Assembly (NCBI GenBank): GCA_947846985.1
Contig: CANTUZ010000005.1
Location: forward strand, 12,653,861-12,717,860
Reading direction: 5' to 3'
Source: Fratercula arctica
Lineage: Eukaryota; Chordata; Aves; Charadriiformes; Alcidae
DNA length: 64,000 nt
This document shows, piece after piece, positions 47,401 through 60,716 of this stretch. A program made the translations under genes and the position numbers. The notes beneath the pieces are model-generated. The model was not told the origin of the DNA. It saw nothing but the letters and a program-made list of their open reading frames with translations, and made no database searches. Position 1 is the first letter of the stretch, and each line of letters starts with the position of its first letter.

Positions 47401-50024
47401 TTCTAGAGTTGACTTTTCCAATATAGTAATATTTTATGTTAGATGAGGGGGAAAAAATAAAAGAACCAAAAGTAGTTCAGTGTTTCACTGGGACACGGTT
47501 TAATTTATTCTTAGTAGTGAAAAAAGCCTGAAAGTTTTCAGGTGATTTTTATGTTGCCTGTATCATGAAAGAATAAGTAGTCATTCTTTTAAAAGAACAT
47601 GTTGTCCTTTTGGGTAGCTGTATTGCACAAGTGATGTCCAAGTCAAAAGTGTGTTGTGGGTTTGTTTTTTTTTTTGTTTTGTTTTACTTTTTACTTTTAC
47701 TGCAGATGGCTTCCTCTTGGGTATAATTTGGAATAAAATTCAGTACTGCTAAGTGTTTTGGCTCTTTATTTTATTCAAAGTATGTAAGACATTACAGATG
47801 TCTTGAAATATTTCTGTTTCCTCTGTGTGCTTATGGGACAGTAGAAGGGAACCCCCCACAGTTGACTAGTGTTTCTATTTTTATATATAGGAGTACCACT
47901 AACGTTTGATTAATTCTGGGAAGAAACATGTTAGTTATTTAATGTTTTCAATGAGAATGTGATCTTTACAACTTAATTTTCCATGTATTAATTTCTACTA
48001 TTCAATAGATTCTTTTGTTGTGTAACAAATATTTGATAATACTTTAACAAATGTATAATAATAACAACAACAGTATATTTTCCTCATTTCTTGTGCAGTT
48101 GATATGAAAAAGATGTGGTTTCTGTTTCTACTCCCTGTATTTTATAAGATGATCTATAATTGATGATGTTCAGTTTGAAAGAACTGTAAGGGCAGCCCAG
48201 GTGCCTTCGGATGTAAGACACTGTAATTATCTTACCAGTAAAGGACTAAGAGAAGGCCTTTTCTGGGCATGCTGTCACTGCAGAGGACACTTGTGCAGGC
48301 AGCTGAATTGTGCAAATGTGCTTATAGGGGATATTTTTTCTGCACTTGTTAGCTGTTTTGGGACAGAGGGCAAAGCGTTTTTTTTTTTTTCCGAACAGTA
48401 AATTTAACAGCTTACATTTTTCAGTTCTCTTAACAATGCATTGGTTTACTTAATTACTAATAGCTGGCATTTTTAAGCAGTAAAATGTTTTACAAGTATT
48501 GAATATGGCCAATTATTTTGTATTACATTATCAACCTGAGATAGAATTATCTAATCCTTACCAACCCACTTGCAAGAACATTTGTTCCTTAATATCCAGT
48601 CCTACTCAGTACTTTCCAAGAACCAAATTTTACGATATAAAATGATATAACAATTTGGGTATGTTGCTCATAAGCAATAAATTTTACTTTCTTTTTAAAA
48701 CATGTCAGTTTTTATTTTTAAACATTTATTTTTTCCCCCTCCTCTTTCTGGCTTCACAGAGAAGACCATATGTAATACATCAGTTTTAGTTTCACTAGAG
48801 TCTGTTAATTAGCGCTGATTTGTGATATGGTGTCCAACAATTCTAGTTACACCAGCTAGTTTGTTCTGTCCAAATAGATAGTGTTCTTGAGATTAGGATG
48901 AGAGCAGAGCATCTCCTGAGTTTAAGGGAACTGATTGCACTGATGATACCAACATGTCACATGCTACACAGGTAAGCAAGCAAAAAAAAAAACCCTGAAT
49001 CCTTCTCAGCTTGATTTGGTAGAAAATTCCTTCTCAGCCCTTGGTTTGGCATGTTGCATTGTAGTCACATAAGCAAGACAGGCCAAGCCAGACTTCTCTG
49101 CAGTACTTGCCAGCCCCATGAAGTGCTGGATTGCTGCTGCTGGCTCTCTTGCAAAAACTCTGATCTCCATTTGGGTATTCAGGTGGAAATTCTGTCTGAA
49201 CCTCTACGCTTAAATGGTTGAAGCTCTGAAGTATGAGATTTAATTATAATCATATCATAAAGTAGAGCTTCAAGCGTTATGAGTATGTTCAGGTCCTGAA
49301 AAGGAAAGAACAAGAGGTTTCATATACAGAGTTCCAGGTCCTGCACAAGTCTGGGCTGACTTGCGCCAGCGCATATGGACTGAATAATTTCTTCCAAAAG
49401 CTGTTGAGTTTTGCTTGAAGGACTCCAACCCCAGCTGAAGGGAGCCTAATGCTGAGAACCTGTTCCAGTTTTCCATGCACTTCACTGACTAGAGAGTGAC
49501 ATCCTATTTTGAGGTTTGAATTTTTATGATGATGACTTCTGGATCTTGTAATACACTGAATCTGGAACACCCTTATCTGAAATCCTTTTGCTAGCAATCA
49601 CCTTATCTACATATAGCTACTCTATAAAGTGCTTCTCAACTCTTTCTGCAGTAAACTAAAAAAGCTGAGCTCTTTTAAACTCATGATATGACACTTGTTT
49701 TCCAGCCTCAAGGGTTGGGGTTTTTTGGTCTTATTTGGAAAACTGTCTTCTGCATTCTCTACACCATGTTCTAAAGTGATTGTCTTAGTTCTGTGACTTC
49801 CCAGTAATGATACTTGTGGCTTTTTAGCTGGATGGAGGGTGGGGAATTAGATAACGCTTCTTCACTGGAGGTGGCTTCACTGATGTGTGTCTCTGCCAAT
49901 GGTTATCTTTTCCAGTCTGTCAGCAAGGTAGTCTTTTAATCCATGGAATATATGTCATACTAATGTCATCCAATGTACTTTTAAAATATAATTGTTGCAA
50001 AGCATCAAATCAAATAGATATTTG

Positions 50025-50071
50025 ATACGAAATAATACGAAAAAAAATACGATATAATACGAAAAAAAAAA
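50025..50071 (+). repeat. Imperfect AATACGA/ATACGAAA repeat
   Basis: The core ATACGA occurs four times in about 40 bases, separated by short A-rich spacers. Repeated CpG-containing units are unusual in this CpG-poor intron. Confidence 0.8.
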
Positions 50072-51599
50072 AGTCCAAGCATGCCATGTGGTTGTGGTTG
50101 CATTTATTAGCTGCATTGTGTTTCTGTTACACCACCCCCAAAAAATTGTTTTAAGGGCTTGTTTTCTACAGAAGTACACCAGTCATCATTCCATTTGTGT
50201 CTTTGAATTTTGTCTCTGATACAGCTTCAAATTACCTTTGAGTAAAAAAAAACCAAACCCCGAGTTGACTGTTGTGCTGACCTAGTCTATATTTTCCCAT
50301 GGACATTCTTTTTACGCTTTTAAAGCATAGGAATAATGTCTGGATTTTCCAGTTGCCTGGGATTTCCCCCCTTTGGAAAACTCATGGAATATTAACTTTA
50401 GTGGTGAAAAGTTCTTCTTTTGTTATCTCTTGCGTGGAAGTTACTTGAGCCAGTCTGTTTGAAAATGTTGAATTCTATCAGAGTTTTCCCTTCTAAATTT
50501 TTTTTTTTTTTTTAATTCTAGTAACATGACAGAAGCATGCTCCCCATAAAAACTGTTAATGTTTTTATTCTGCTCTGCTTTAATTATCATGTGGTGGAGA
50601 ATGGAGAAGGTACAAGTTGCAGTCTTCTGGTGATTATGCAAAACTCATGTTTACGATGTCTTCCAAACATGGAGTACGCTGGAGAGTTGCCAAAACGGAG
50701 GAAAAGCAGTTGCCATGATAAAATAGGAACTTACAAGTACAAACTTTCTTATCGACAAATCTCTCTGAAGTTTCATTTTGACAGATTTTGGAATTGGTTA
50801 TTATAATCTGAGTTCAGGAACTGCTGAATTCTGCAAAGCTACCTGGAGGAAACAGAGAATATTCATCGAAGTAGCTGTTTACTGACATGCCAGCAGTGCG
50901 TGTGAAAGCATCTGCAGTGGCACAAAGCCTTTTTTGTTCATACTGGAACTTTTGCCAGACAAACTTTTACCACACCCATTGAAGACATCCTGTAATGTAG
51001 TCCCGTACTAATGCCCACTGGGTTATAATCCAGGCCTCAGTTTTGTGGAAAGAGAGGACAAGTATGTCTCGTGTTGTTGACCCCATTTTTCTGCACAGGA
51101 AACTGAAACTCAGTGGAAAGCACCAAACTTTTCAGTTGTCTGTCCATGCTACTTATTTTACTGTGATCTTGGTGAGAGTGCTGACGGGAAATGCATTTCA
51201 TATTTTTCTTAATTAACTCTGTGGAAATGTAAAATTCAGTAGCAGCAGCCAATGTCAGAACTTCATTAATGGGATACATTCATCTCGCAATCCAGTAAAT
51301 CTTTTTTTATTTATTTCAGGTCCTAGTCTAGGCTTTCACTCACATAAGATGATATTTCTTTGTGGGATTTTTAGCCATTTTTCATTTTCCGATGTTTATG
51401 TGTTTTCTCTTCTGTTTCTTTGTGGAAACTCACGCCTGCAAAAGGGGAAATTGATTGTGACCGTAAGTGGGAAATAGCAAGACGACGCATACCAGAAATA
51501 GCATTAAATTCCCAAAATGATCAGACCAGAAATATACCGCTCTTTCTGTAATTCCCTTTGCTTCTTTTTAAGTTCTGTTAGCCAAATGAAGCTTTTGGC

Positions 51600-51960
51600 G
51601 CAGTGACCTGTTGTTATCTCTGTCGCTTGCATCCCCGATCAGCTCGAGGGCAATGGGGAGCAGGCAGGGCCAGGTGCTGTGCCGGGGCTGGGGGGAGCGG
51701 TTGCCACCACCTTTGTCGAGGTGTCAGGCTGTAGGATGTGGTCCTGGCCACGCTCGTTTTTCAGGCCTTCCACTATTCACGTGGCTAGAGGGGCTCATGC
51801 TGGGCTAGGTACTGCCAACCCATTTAAACTTCCTCCAACTTTCCAAAAGCCCCTTCCCCATGCCAGCCATTCCCTCCTCCTTTCCCTTGATTTCCCCTTA
51901 CTTGGTGTGAGTGGTGACACTGTGACGGATGCGCTCTCTCTGGGCTAAGCTTTCTGCTGC
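51600..51960. promoter_or_regulatory. GC-rich, CpG-containing island in the intron
   Basis: This stretch is clearly richer in G, C and CpG than the rest of the intron. It includes GATCAGCTCGAGG, GTGCCGGGGCTGGGGGGAGC, TTGTCGAGG, CCACGCTCG, a CACGTG E-box at 51778-51783 and ACGGATGCG. Overlapping plus-strand open frames here are a by-product of GC content, and I recognise no protein. An intronic enhancer, an internal promoter or an unrecognised repeat are all possible. Confidence 0.35.
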
Positions 51961-54359
51961 TTGGGGGGGTCTTGTTCATGCTCCAGATCTTGGAAGGACA
52001 CTGGGTTGTAACAGTATTTGGATATGAAAATGAAAGAGTAGGACAAGGTAAGGTAGATTAATATGTTTTAATTTGATGTCTGGTATCCAAAATGGTTTAA
52101 AGAGGTAATGATAATTCACTGGGATAGATGGCACCACCATTTTGCTGGCATTCTTTCTAGGGGATGGTTAGACCAGAAGATCTGGTCTCAGGCAACCCGT
52201 TTTTTTCAGTCCATGGAGGGGAGCTATTGGGCAAGGCGAGATTCAGAAGTTAGCTGAATCCTGCGCAGGTTGAGTATGACCTACCCCAAAACATGGGGAT
52301 TTTATATAAAGCAGAGGAGCTTTGGAACAACCTCACTGAGAGCCAGATCCAGAAGCACATATCCCTTCCCGCTGTTACATGTGTTAACTGGCAGCCTGCT
52401 GCTTCTCTTCAGCTGGGTTCCTGTCACTCGTTCTGCCGCTCCTCTGGGCAATTTTTGGAACTGAAAGGGAGTTTGAGAGTTGCATTATGAACTGGATTAT
52501 TTCAAAAAGAAATTGATTATCATTTTGTTTGGACTAAATGCATTTTATTCAGGGGGTTTAAGATATACATTACCCTTTTTGTGATTTCTTCTGTAAGCGT
52601 ATGTTCTAGTCTAATTTCTGCTCTTTAATTTAAGAGCAAATTCTGACTTAATTCATTTGTGTATTTCAGGACTTCCTGTTCTGTATTTTATCATCTTGAG
52701 ACTGTTGGCATCCCTTTTAAATCTCTTAAGTCTATTTTGCTGCAGCAGTCACAGGCCTTTTGGTTGCTAGGCCTCTGTCAATCCAGATCAGCGTTGTTTT
52801 TAGTATACACTGTATTACCACATACCTACATGCACACACACCCACCATGTGCATTTTTTGAAGCGTTGAGTCTTCGAACCCTTTTCTGGCAGATATATTC
52901 TAAGGAGTTATAAGGTCATGAATGCAAAAATGTTAACACAAGTCTTTTGGCGCCCCCCCTGCCCCCCCCCCCTTTTTTTTTTTTTTTAACTATTGCTGGA
53001 GAGCAACAGAGTGTATCTTCAAACCTGGTAGCAAGGCTGGATGTGGTATTTACAGTGTGGTTTAGTACCTGATCATGCAGGTGTAAGCTATAAAATTTAT
53101 TGATGGAATTTATTGATGCATTGAAATTGTTTTTTCTGCTTGCATGTTGAATATTCAGTATCCAGACTTCTCATTATTCCTTTGACCAATGGTATCACTG
53201 GCAGCAATTATTTCTGACTAACAAGCATTTCCTGGTAAAAAAATTTTGTAGGCTGGCTGTGTGTTCCTGAATTTCAGTTACAAGTCCTGAGTTTAAATTT
53301 ATGACTTTTTAACTTTTTGATGAAGTTTAAAATGTATGTTAAAAAAAAAAAAATTCTCTAGCGTAAAATATATGCTTCAGACACCTAACGTATTTGGCTT
53401 TACATATTGATGTGTGTCTGAGAATTTCTGGTTACTGTCCACAGTTGGCTCACTCTCTTTGCTTGACGTAGCCCAGAGCATGGTGGGTGTCTTGAGTTTT
53501 GTTGGGGGTGGTGGTAAAAAAAAAAAAAAGGATTCTGGGTCCAAGGGTCTCAGAACCTTTAAATTGCCATAAGATTATCTTGATGGGCACTTGGCTGAAA
53601 ACAAGAGGAGGCAGCATGGTTTAAATAAATGAATAAAAAGTCCAAACTATTAATTATTTGTGCTAACCTGCTAATGTAATTTTCTTACTAAACATGGTTA
53701 CAACAGATGTTGGAAGTTCATTTTGAGAAGAAAACTCCATTCAGAATGTCATCATTAATCCTGTACTATTTCTTAAATAAAGGCATTTGACAATAGTTAT
53801 TCGTAAATCACCACACCTGTAGTCTAGGTTGGTTTTGTTCAGGAATAGTCAGACTATTTGGCAGGTTTTTATTTTTCTCTTTAATAAGCCACTGGGATGG
53901 AGATAGTAAGCGTTCCGAAAGCAGAAAAAGAAACCCATGCCAGTGGGTGTAATTTTCTTTCTAAAAGACAGTTCAGATATTTTTTCAGAAGACAAACTAG
54001 GAATACAGTCCCTGTAGAAATGCTTTTTACATGTTTGGGTTTTCAGCATAGCAGTTATTGTGGAAACGTGTTTAAAATTACACAATGTTATGAGGTTTTA
54101 AAAAGCAAAGCAATGAACTTGAAACCGATTGTTTTTTTCATGTGCCTGTGCAGATGTACACCTGGGCTTATATGTTTATCAGTATGTGGGGGAGATGATC
54201 CTAGTTCTTGATTAATGTCAGTAAAAAACTTCTCAGTCTCTATGACTTAGGAGGATGAATTAGCTGATTTTAGTTGAGATGTTCCCAAATATTTTAACTT
54301 GTCTTCTTTTGTTGGACTTTTGCTGCAGGGTCTCTGTGACAAGCTTGAGCATCTGATCA
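51961..54359 (+). other. SBF2: SBF2 large intron, segment 52.0-54.4 kb
   Basis: Intron sequence with a C7, C11 and T15 tract at 52953-52987 and short A runs at 53341-53353 and 53518-53529. A moderately GC-richer stretch (52270-52480) has open frames without recognisable domains. Confidence 0.7.
52953..52987 (+). repeat. C7-TG-C11-T15 pyrimidine tract
   Basis: C7 (52953-52959), TG, C11 (52962-52972) and T15 (52973-52987). This is an almost pure pyrimidine run. It is too poor in separate C runs for a standard quadruplex, but could form triplex DNA. Confidence 0.9.
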
Positions 54360-54366
54360 TTGAAGA

Positions 54367-55115
54367 TCACTTTAATGTGTAGGTCAAATTAGAGAATACC
54401 TCGTCTGTCACTTCTGCAGGATTAGTGCCATTGCGAGATCTTTCAGCAACTTTCAGCCTTACAAAGCCCAAGAATACGGTTGAGGATCTTTTCTCTGAGT
54501 GGAAGTGTTTCTTACTGTCATTTTTGACATGGTTTTTACGTTTGACTGAGGAGCTGACTACTGAGGTGGAATGTGGGGAGAGTCTGTGCAGGCCAGGAGA
54601 CAAAAGATTATTCACCTGTAACTCTTCTTGGACAGGAATGTCACCTGTAGTCACAAACAACCCTCCTGCTGCTTCTAGTGTGATTTCCCCGAAGTATTTC
54701 AACCAGTTTCAGGTCTGAGAGGCTAATGGGCAGGTAGTACCCAGTAACGCCAGCGTGTGCGGGCACCTAAGTCTGTTCTTTCAATTTGCTAAGGGAAGAA
54801 AGCAGTTCCTTCATTTTCAATGAACACTGTGTATTTGCACTCCTTTGGCCTTTCCCCTGTCTCTGGTGTCATAGGTTAGGAAGTCTGAAATTAATGAAAT
54901 ATATTAATGTTGGCTTCTTAAACTCTTTTTTGGTTTCAGCAGCTGGTCAGCCTCTGCCTGGGCTGGGTGGGAGAATTGGGCAGCTGGTTCACGTGCACCT
55001 TTGTGGGAGATCCTGGCAGCAGGTTCTGGCAGTTCACAGGTGCCACGAGGTGACTCTGTAAAGGTTCATCTTGGGGAACTCTGTATTTCAGTACAGTCCA
55101 GGGTAGAAAAGCCCT
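54367..55115 (-). other. Unidentified minus-strand open frames with protein-like composition
   Basis: Two separate open stretches lie on the minus strand. One, 54702 down to 54367, runs for 111 codons from TTG with no internal ATG. It includes ITLEAAGGLFVTTGDIPVQE and a basic Ser/Lys-rich section (SSVKRKNHVKNDSKKHFHSE). The other, 55115 down to 54936, gives 59 codons rich in Pro, Gln and Leu (including LLPGSPTKVHVNQLPNSP). I know no parent protein. They could be a decayed retrocopy, an unannotated antisense exon or chance. The plus strand is also open over part of the region and carries a TTTGGTTTCAG acceptor ending 54939. Confidence 0.2.
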
Positions 55116-56545
55116 TTATATTTCTTTTATGATTAAAAGCTATTTTTTTTCCTTTATGAGTGAGTTTAATCATTTATTGTCAGAAAATTCCACAACGCTT
55201 GAGACGGGCTTTTACCTGGAAATAATTTGGAGTATACTTCAAGTGCACTATTTTTATTTTAGGCTAGGCTAAGGATAAATATGCAGTTTCTTAGATACAA
55301 GATGTTGAAAGGCAGGAAGATGTAATAAAATTCAGTGTATATTTTGTATTCTGTTTACATTCAGAGATATCCCCAAAGCTCCAAGCATTTCCTCAGATTT
55401 ACAGCTTCATAACATTGCTTTTTTATTATGCCAGTGAGCATTGTAATTGTTTTGTTTTGTTTTAAGTAGAGGTATGCATCTGAAAAAGAAAATTCCCTTT
55501 GCCAAAATTCCATACATAAGTGAACGGTGAAATGGTGAAATACTCAGCAGCTGGTGCTAGGTCTTGCAAGTCCAGATGGGAACAAACTTCCTTCACGTGA
55601 TGTCCAGAACATGGCCCTTTATTTTCAGGGAGGTTTGTAGAAAAGATGACGGTAATACATGTTAAAAACAAAGCACAGTTATTTGAAAAGTAAAAGAAAG
55701 CCTACAGAAGCAGACTTAATAAAATGAAACTTTATGCCCAGAGTGATCCAAAGGAGAATCAAATGCTTGGTGAAAGAGGGAGGATGTCTGTGTCAGATGT
55801 TTTACATTCTAAAGTAATTTTGGGATCTTTTAATTCAAGTCTTGTCAATAGAGTTCAAATGTCTATCCAGGTAGCTTTGGATTTTATTTAACAAGGAACA
55901 AGTGCACAAATATATTTTGAAGAAAATACATAGTGTGAGAAATTTAAGTGCAGGGTTCTGTAATGGTATACCACTGACCTTCTCTTCTGTTCTGTATAAA
56001 CTCTTCAAAAAATGCTTTCAACAGATGACTTGCAAAAAATGTATCGTGTCGTAAACTTTCTGAACAAGCTTTTTCCCTTTTCTACTTCAGTAGTGCTGTC
56101 AGAGGTAGTGGATTTCTGATGGAAAGCTGACCAGATCGCTGATACAGAAAACAATGTAAAGTGCAGAGAGAGCAGTCTTCCCGTTTGTAGCTATACAGAC
56201 CCAACTAGAGTATTGGTTCAAGTTTTTGTCATGGACTTGGTTGTGCTCTGGGTGCAAGCACAAAGGTAAATGACAAAGTTCTAACATGCAATTCAACAAA
56301 AGAATAATTTCTGATGAACCGATATGGAGGGCAAATAATATAGTTCTGCCATGGTAAGGATACAAATGACTAAAATTTTTCTCTAATGAAACTTGAATGC
56401 TATATAATTACTGTTCAATATAATAGTATTTAGTCTTCACTTCCACAGTACTCAGTAAGTCTTCTTCTTACATCGTAATTCCTCCAGTACTTTAATAGAC
56501 ATTGTGACTATTTTTAGATTTTCTTCAAATTTTCAACAGGCTTTA
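55116..56545 (+). other. SBF2: SBF2 large intron, segment 55.1-56.5 kb
   Basis: AT-rich intron. No exon, RNA gene or repeat is recognised. Confidence 0.7.
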
Positions 56546-56722
56546 GGGTGCTCCCCAGGGAAGTGGTCATGACCTCAAGCCTGCTGGTGTTCAAGAAGGG
56601 TTTGAACAATGCCCTTAGATACATGGCTTAACTTTTAGGTTGCCCTGCGTGGAGTCAGTAGTTGGACTCAACCCTCATTGGTCCCTTCCAGTTCAGGATA
56701 TTCGATGATTCTGTGATTCTAG
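56546..56722 (+). mobile_element. CR1 LINE 3' end
   Basis: This is a short 5'-truncated CR1 in sense orientation. It matches the end of the ORF2 and 3' UTR region: CCAGGGAAGTGGTCATGACC, TTCAAGAAGGGTTTGAACAA, AGTTGGACTCAACC and TGGTCCCTTCCAGTTCAGGA. It ends in the diagnostic octamer-like tail GATGATTCTGTGATTCT. The tail and 3' edge are well preserved compared with the other CR1 pieces in this window. Confidence 0.92.
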
Positions 56723-59700
56723 ACACCAAAGCTGTATACGGTATATGTAAGGTATATGCTGATTTATGCAAATGATTTATTTTAATAGAGAAGGACAAAG
56801 CAAGGAGTAAGAGTACGGCTATGACTCTAAGTAGAAAAGAAAGAACAAATTTATAAATTCAAGAAAAGATCATGGTTTTGGCTTATAAAAATTAGAAGAA
56901 ACAAATGTCTCTTTTAAACATTATTAGTCACATCTGGACTTTAGAGAGAAGGCTTGTAGTGAAGACACACAAAATTTTTAAAGGTAACAAACCCAGCTAC
57001 ACTGTTTTAAAACACTACGCCTCATTTTTAAATCTGGTTTCTTGTTGAGTCTGGAAGCATTTGTGAGAATAATGAAGAGAAAGATTCTTGCTTCAGTGGT
57101 CACCTGCAGTTTCAAGGAATGCTTGAAATGTCATTTCAGCACCTTGAATATAAGAGCTGTTACATGTTCTTCGGCACAACTTCTGGATATTTGCACCAGA
57201 TTTTAGAAGGCAGTCAGTTGTAATGTGGACTTGATTTGAAGCACTTGCCACCACTAGAGGCTTATTTCTGTAAATAGTGAGATGGACAATCTGATTCTTT
57301 CTAATTTTCAGTGTCTTTGATAGAAGCTATGGTTCTGGTTCCAAGAATTCTGTCAAATAAGTGAAACAATATGGGAGCGTGTTCATTTTTAAACTTTTTT
57401 TTTCTTGTTTACCGAAGAAGCACATGACCTTTGAATTATATTCACAGTGGTGCTTTTGTCTGCTTTGGTATAGCATCTGGTTTGGTAAGGAAATATTTTC
57501 CTGTTCTTAGTGGCCAGACTGTCCTGGTAATCGTACTGGATAGTAGCTTGTATTTATACTAATTTGGAAAGTTTTTCTCAATGTTGTTTGCATTTCAAAT
57601 ATTAGACTAGTATTTATTACCTTGTTTTAAGGAAACTGAGAATCATTCATTGTTTGATTTCTTGGAGGAGCACGTTGTCTTTATCCTCAATCTCTGTATT
57701 TATAAATTCCTTCCAGTTTATTTGAAAACACAGATTCTCTGTGTAGCCAGTGAGTATACTCTACTTCATCTGTTTTCCTTAACAATTGTTGTTTTCTAGT
57801 AAAATAGTTAAATCTAGAAAGTATATGTTATACACATGATCATTTTGAAATCGGGGAAAATTCTTACTGACATGAGTAAGGTTTAGATATGCATACAGAT
57901 TGAGAGATTGCTACTGAAAGCAGATTGCCTAGATCAACAGTCGCTTCTGATAGTTAAAAATTTAGCTGTTGGTTTTCCTGTTGTATTTCCCATTTTACAG
58001 GGCAGGTGTTGGTATATATAAAGACCTGGTAATAATGGCCTATTACGGTAAAAATAATTACTTTAAAGTACATTTTATTTTAAAATAAATACAAAAAGCA
58101 TATTCAAAATGAACCTACTGATCCCTCAGAATTCAAAATTGGTAGATCCTGTGTATATCATATGAAAACCAGCTATGCATAAGCCACACATCCCAAGCTC
58201 ATGTATTTGTTATTTGGGTGTCGAATACGTTGTTTGTGGATTATTTGGAAATACCAGCTCTTCTGTGCCTTTAGTTGGGTGGTGTTTGGTGTGTGCAGAA
58301 TAGTCATTTGTCCAGGATTTCCAGACAATCAGAAATCTGATAGATTGCTGCTTCCAGGTGTGAGATGGGAAATTACCTGTAAAATTAAAGGGCGATGGCA
58401 CCAGCAAGGGTCTCCTGTCAGAACTGGTAAACTTGGCAGATCTGAAAGAGTGTTGAGATTGTCAACTCAAGCGTTCAGGCTTAAGAAGTGCCAGAACTAG
58501 GACTGCATAAGGAACCTTAACTCGACCTACCTTGTATGGATGATTCAGTTTTAATGGTATGCCAGGGAAAGGTTTTATTGATTAACAGAATCTTACTGCA
58601 TTCTTTGCATTTTGGCTCATACTCATTGGACAAATAGCTCTTCGGGGTTTTGGGAGTTTATCTTATTTGAGTTATAGATTCCAGGCTTCATTTACCACAC
58701 ACCACCTAAACTCTGCAATACATACAGAACTCTAATGATTTTATTGTCAAACTTCTTTCATGATGCTTTTGTTATAATGTCTGTATATATCGACCATATT
58801 ACACTATCTTTATAGCAGTCCTGCAAGATTAATAATGGTATCTTCTTATTTTTAACTGACATAGGATGAAAAACAAAGGGAGATTAGGCCAGCATTATCA
58901 AAATCATGGACTAATACTGGATGCTTAGCTTGGAATGACTAGGATGTCTTTTCTCAGAGTACTTTTTGATGTTCAGAACAGTTATTCTCAGATACAGGAG
59001 GTTGTGCTTAGCACTTCTAAGTATACAGACTCAGAAGTGTTAAGCTGACTATCTAGAATATAAAGCATGAGAAAACTTTGGTTCTGAAGATTTTCCCAAG
59101 ACCATAAAGTAAACTGGGTGTCACAGGCAGAGTTTTAACTGCTGTTCACCTAAGACTAACCAGGTTTTATTGTAGAGGTTCTAAAGATGAATCTGTAGCA
59201 AATGTTAGTTTACAATTTACTCTTTGTGCTCTTTCATTTTGTAGCAGCTATCCAGGGGAAAGAAGCAATTGCTGGAAACATGAGATTTTGACCTATTTCT
59301 CTGTTCCTTTGGTATCTGCATTGTTTAACAATTCTAGAAATGTTTTTTTGGGTGGAGAGTTTTTTTGGTTTGGGTTTGTTTGTTTGTTTGTTTGTTTTTA
59401 AATTGTTATTATTCCTAATACATACAGGGGCGATTACCTTTACCCCATGTAAATTCTAAACTTATAATCTTGCTAATAATAATACCCTTGTGAATTTTTT
59501 GTGCATCTTCATCAAACTGATTTCTGAATTTCAGCACGGTCTTCCATTACTGGGAATAAGTTATTAGCCAATGTTGTACTCCAGTCACTTAAAAACGAAG
59601 CAAAACCCCAGACTTTTCCCTTTGCTTTTGAGCTGTAGTTCTCTTTTTGTTCATGCTGCCTGTGCATCTCTGTTCTGAGGTCAGAATTCCTGTCTTCAGT

Positions 59701-60563
59701 TCTGGTAACTTGCACTGTCGTGGTCCCGGTCAGCTTGAAGGAACAAATACTGAAAGGATTTAGGCTTATTTGACACATGTTTTAAATATTGCACATACTT
59801 ACTCTGCTCATTGCTGCAAGAGCTTGGAAATATGTAATATTCTAAGTACATATGAAGTATTTGGAGAACTGCGGGCTGAGTCCAAGAAGCAAGTGATTTT
59901 CTTTGTCCCTGAGACTTACGAAGTCAGGAAACTTGAACATATTTTTCACAGGGGTCGCAAAACTTATATTGCTCCTATGGTATGACCTCTTAAAAAATTT
60001 CAAATGTTCACAATGAAGTTTAGAGAGGTAATCAATAAATGGATGAAAAATATTACTCTATAAATAGTCTTTTGTAGGAGTAAATATTGAATAACTTTTC
60101 AGGTAGGTATAAGTAGAATATCTATGTTTGATTAGATAAATTAGTGGAGAAACTAAAAATTTAGAGATGTTTCAAGACACAACAATTTTAGCTTCAAATT
60201 CTAACCCGTTATTCAAAGAAATCTGCATAACACGTCAATTTATTCCTGTCGTTGCGTCTTAAATCCTGCAAAGATGATCTTGAATACTGAATTCAAAAGA
60301 ACACCTCTTCAGTTCATAGAGTTTATGATATCTCCCTTCATGTCTGTAGAGCTAGATTTATATCCATCTGACCAACTCCAAGACCTATTGGGTTTTTCCT
60401 GTTTTCTCCAAATTTTGCGACCCTGCATATGCTCACTTCAAATGAAATGAGCTTCTTGTTTCAGATAATGTTCTGTTATATTGTTTAAAAATATTTTTCG
60501 TATTCCTTAAAACAATTGCTATCACTGCTTAACTATATGTCTCATTTTTTTTTGTTTCTTTAG
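56723..60563 (+). other. SBF2: SBF2 large intron, last segment with acceptor
   Basis: AT-rich intron that ends in a strong acceptor, a T-rich run at about 60545-60561 followed by TAG (60561-60563). It holds a (GTTT)6 microsatellite and a CAG|GTAGGT site at 60102/60103 that could serve as a recursive splice site. No other gene is recognised. Confidence 0.75.
59374..59397 (+). repeat. (GTTT)6 microsatellite
   Basis: Six perfect GTTT units in tandem within a T/G-rich stretch. Confidence 0.95.

Positions 60564-60716
<153 letters not shown>

Larger units (their letters stand above)
40501..51599 (+). other. SBF2: SBF2 large intron, segment 40.5-51.6 kb
   Basis: AT-rich intron with no supported gene. 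It holds two close inverted repeats (41783-41828), an A32 tract followed by a G-rich run (44365-44405), imperfect AATACGA units (50025-50071) and a T16 run (50498-50513). The open frames here are short and carry no recognised domain. Confidence 0.7.

Noticed and set aside
48950..48985. CACAGGTAAGC as a zero-length exon
   Set aside because: The donor half is good, but the upstream sequence has no polypyrimidine tract.
49289..49597. Overlapping minus-strand frames of 102 and 71 codons
   Set aside because: Two overlapping frames in different phases are both open and neither resembles a known protein. I considered an antisense repeat but could not name one.
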